In this document: in pieces, positions 13,584 to 15,520 of the stretch
How the letters are laid out: each line of letters begins with the position of its first letter
Numbering within the stretch: the stretch's first letter is position 1
NCBI GenBank assembly: GCA_019057775.1
Contig: JAHLWT010000034.1
Coordinates: 1 to 15,520, forward strand
DNA length: 15,520 nt
Direction: 5' to 3'
Source: Promethearchaeota archaeon
GTDB lineage: Archaea > Asgardarchaeota > Lokiarchaeia > Sigynarchaeales > SOKP01
Translations under genes and position numbers: made by a program
The notes under the pieces: model-generated
Told to the model about the DNA's origin: nothing
Seen by the model: only the letters and a program-made list of their open reading frames with translations
Database searches by the model: none

Positions 13584-13584
13584 C

Positions 13585-13866
13585 TTACTTATCCTTTATT
13601 AAATTTTGGGCAATATCAAACTCATCTTGAGCCTCTTTAATGGATTCAGATCCTCCAACATGTCTAAGATGACGTTTATGAAATTCTAATAGAAATTCAT
13701 CAATCTTCATATTCAAAAGATTAGCCGCTTTAGAGAGAGTGATTTTTCCCTCTGAATATATTTCTAATACCCATATCAGAAGACCCTTCTCCTCCAGATT
13801 TTCAGAACTTAGTCCTGTTAACTCAAGTAGATCAGCTGGAAGTTTTATTATTATTTTCTCTACCAT
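13585..13866 (-). CDS. UPF0175 family antitoxin-like protein
   Basis: This is the partner of the PIN-like toxin downstream. The 93 aa start with a strand and loop, EKIIIKLPADLLELTGL, followed by the family's core helices: KGLLIWVLEIYSEGKITLSK, AANLLNMKIDEFLLEFHKRH (a helix-turn-helix) and a charged tail ending NLIKDK. UPF0175 proteins are regularly encoded immediately upstream of DUF3368 PIN genes and probably bind DNA at their own promoter and neutralise the toxin. Its stop codon is one base from the toxin's start. Direct repeats about 65-85 bp upstream (13930-13952) are candidate binding sites. Confidence 0.85.
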   Translation of the reverse strand: MVEKIIIKLPADLLELTGLSSENLEEKGLLIWVLEIYSEGKITLSKAANLLNMKIDEFLLEFHKRHLRHVGGSESIKEAQDEFDIAQNLIKDK

Positions 13867-13929
13867 TTTTCTATATTATGAATAGAATTTTTACTTAATA
13901 TTTTTAATCTATTTTTTAATAAGAGCATA

Positions 13930-13952
13930 TTTCATCCATCAATTTCATCCAT
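13930..13952. repeat. Tandem 10-bp repeats upstream of the antitoxin gene
   Basis: TTTCATCCAT occurs at 13930-13939 and 13943-13952, a 13-bp period. The pair lies in the promoter region of the UPF0175-PIN operon and may be an operator. Confidence 0.35.
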
Positions 13953-14017
13953 AATACTAGAAAATTAATTTTTCTTGTTAACTTTTTCTGTTTACATTAA
14001 TATTTCAAGAATTATCC

Positions 14018-14031
14018 ATATTTTAAAATAT
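14018..14031. terminator. Perfect 14-bp palindrome between eutA and the antitoxin gene
   Basis: ATATTTTAAAATAT lies 27-40 bp past the eutA stop codon, with a TTTTT run before it on the minus strand. It could end the eutA transcript. It is pure AT, so the stem would be weak. Confidence 0.3.
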
Positions 14032-14057
14032 AAAAATTGGAGAAATTGGCAATAATT

Positions 14058-15520
14058 TTATGCCGAATTCTTGCTCTGGTTAAACACCAGGCTCTTTACA
14101 GTAACAGGGAAAGCTTCACCCGCTCGGAGGGGAGCACCAATGTCAATCCAATCTCCCGCTTCCAGATCCAATTCATCCAGACAAAAGAGGTTATTTTTTA
14201 TTGATGTCTCACGCTTGATTGTAATTCCCAGCATTTTACCGCCATCAAACCCTAAGATGATAAGAATCAATTTTTTATTTGCAACGGAATTTGGGAGTGC
14301 TTTTCCAATTTCTTTAGGGAAAGCCGGTAAATCAGATCGATTAATCCAATCCTTGAAGTATAGGGCAAATAAATCCTCCCCTTCTTTAATATCAAAATTG
14401 TTTAGAGCTAGGCCAATTTCAACTTTCAGATTTTCCCTATTCAGAAAAAAATCTTTCAGATCTATATTAACAGGAACGACTGGAATATTTTCTATCGGGA
14501 GTTTAATATTTTCATCATAATAGCAAGTTGACCCCGATACCGAAAGGGAAAATGAACCTGCCCCAATAACTGTTGCCCTAATTTTGTTTTCAGGCTCTAT
14601 TAAGGGTAGATTGAATTCATCCACGAGATTATTGATTTCTTCGGCAAGATACATTCCAATGTCATTATATGGTTTGGATGTTTTAGCCTTATTTTTATCC
14701 ATATCTCCATCCTTATCATAAATCATCTCTGCAACTCCACCAGAAAAGGATATTTCATCAATTGGAATAGAGAAATCCAAATCCTCGGTCATCATTAATG
14801 TTTTAGCGATTTTACTTGTTGCGGGACCTCTCATCACCTCGAGTAATGCTTTTGCATATTCACGGGCTATAGACCTCACATCCTCCTCTGGGATGATGTC
14901 ATCTATCTTGTAATTCATATTTAGATCTTCCATAACTATTTCGCTAGGCCCATCAATTCTCCAAATCTTGAAATCTTCATCTATTCCCAGCAGTCGACCT
15001 CCTACGTTGATGCATGAAGTGCTGTGTACAATCCCTTTTGATGAGATGGCAAGATTACTAGTGCCTCCACCTACATCAATATTTAATATGGTGTTTTGCT
15101 TCTTACGGGATAGGTCAACAGTGCCACTTCCCATGGCTCCAAGAAGAGATTCAAAATTGGGTCCAGCAGAAGCACTAACGAATTTCCCTGTTTCGGAAGA
15201 TAATCGTCTCACTATCTCTGCTGCGTTTTGTTTTTTAGCTGTCTCACCAGTAACAATTACTGCGCCCGTATCAACCATTTCAGGCGTAATTCCAGCTTTG
15301 TTATATTCTTCTTCACAGAATTTTATAATCGCCTCTATATCGATGGTGTTTCGGTTAATTAAGGGAGTGAATATTATATTTCCTTCATATATGAGTTCTC
15401 GATTTACCAGAAAGAATCGATTCGACATATTAAAAAAACTCGTTTCCCTTCTTAGGGTAAGACGTGAGAAAACGAGGTGAGAAGTAGAAGATCCAACATC
15501 AATTCCAACACTTAATATTT
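14058..15520 (-). CDS. eutA: Ethanolamine ammonia-lyase reactivating factor EutA (5' end beyond window)
   Basis: EutA is an ASKHA-fold ATPase that swaps damaged cobalamin out of ethanolamine ammonia-lyase (EutBC). The frame is open through the window edge. Beyond the ATG at 15428, 30 more codons encode LSVGIDVGSSTSHLVFSRLT, the phosphate-1 motif that matches the start of known EutA, so the true start lies outside. Further landmarks, numbered from that ATG: GAVIVTGETAKKQNA (55-69), SASAGPNFES (85-94), phosphate-2 NIDVGGGTSNLAIS (116-129), SCINVGGRLL (138-147), ISFSGGVAEMIYDKDGD in the adenosine region, and IGAGSFSLSVSGST. About 486 residues are visible, near the family's usual length. eutB and eutC do not follow on the 3' side, so they would be upstream or elsewhere. 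Confidence 0.93.
   Translation of the reverse strand, partial: ILSVGIDVGSSTSHLVFSRLTLRRETSFFNMSNRFFLVNRELIYEGNIIFTPLINRNTIDIEAIIKFCEEEYNKAGITPEMVDTGAVIVTGETAKKQNAAEIVRRLSSETGKFVSASAGPNFESLLGAMGSGTVDLSRKKQNTILNIDVGGGTSNLAISSKGIVHSTSCINVGGRLLGIDEDFKIWRIDGPSEIVMEDLNMNYKIDDIIPEEDVRSIAREYAKALLEVMRGPATSKIAKTLMMTEDLDFSIPIDEISFSGGVAEMIYDKDGDMDKNKAKTSKPYNDIGMYLAEEINNLVDEFNLPLIEPENKIRATVIGAGSFSLSVSGSTCYYDENIKLPIENIPVVPVNIDLKDFFLNRENLKVEIGLALNNFDIKEGEDLFALYFKDWINRSDLPAFPKEIGKALPNSVANKKLILIILGFDGGKMLGITIKRETSIKNNLFCLDELDLEAGDWIDIGAPLRAGEAFPVTVKSLVFNQSKNSA

Noticed and set aside
14071..15480. Plus-strand frames of 149 and 170 aa opposite eutA
   Set aside because: Both are shadows. eutA is certain, and these translations are Ser/Arg/Pro-rich without any recognisable domain.
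1..15520. tRNA, rRNA, CRISPR array, complete insertion sequence
   Set aside because: I looked for GC-rich cloverleaf stretches, regularly spaced repeats with unique spacers, and transposase motifs. None was found.

Overview
The window is about 15.5 kb of strongly AT-rich DNA that reads as archaeal. Upstream regions carry TATA-box-like elements 20-40 nt before likely transcript starts, T-tracts lie downstream of genes, and the families are archaeal in flavour: multi-winged-helix regulators, membrane-anchored winged-helix proteins, DUF5678/retropepsin proteins and PIN/UPF0175 modules. The tandem winged-helix regulator and a eutA gene in such a genome suggest an Asgard (Lokiarchaeia-like) archaeon. 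That assignment is inference from recognised style, not a search.

Layout. (1) 33-1770, minus strand: an ATPase-permease ABC-2 exporter operon with an inverted repeat across its promoter. (2) 2054-2647, minus: a membrane-anchored extracellular protein. (3) 2809-3436, plus: a winged-helix regulator whose N-terminal domain lies upstream of any usable in-frame start. (4) 3686-6836, plus: a run of surface or membrane genes, namely an anchored KPxIYLYP-type protein, a seven-bladed beta-propeller with a C-terminal membrane anchor, and a four-helix membrane protein ending in a winged helix. A perfect 20-bp direct repeat lies on either side of the first of these. (5) 7047-9179: a HEPN-like protein (minus), a 58-aa zinc-ribbon protein (plus) and an unrecognised protein with a damaged start (plus). 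(6) 9302-10591, plus: a divergent 3-hydroxyacyl-CoA dehydrogenase. (7) 10847-13866: an accessory stretch with an RPA-like small ORF, a frameshifted PIN pseudogene, a ribbon-helix-helix/DUF5678/retropepsin fusion protein, a Lys-rich micro-ORF, a 46-aa ORF and a UPF0175-PIN toxin-antitoxin pair. (8) 14058-15520, minus: eutA, the ethanolamine ammonia-lyase reactivase, cut by the right edge of the window.

The most distinctive item is the fusion at 11762-12505. It joins a DNA-binding RHH dimerisation domain to a single-Asp retropepsin-like domain, sits among toxin-antitoxin remnants, and has tandem promoter repeats that look like an autoregulatory operator. A second theme is damaged or unusual starts. 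Three plus-strand genes (2809-3436, 4526-6034, 8784-9179) have coding-quality sequence upstream of the first usable in-frame start, and in each an ATG opens only a 4-9 codon reading frame before the main frame takes over. No tRNA, rRNA, CRISPR array or complete insertion sequence was seen.
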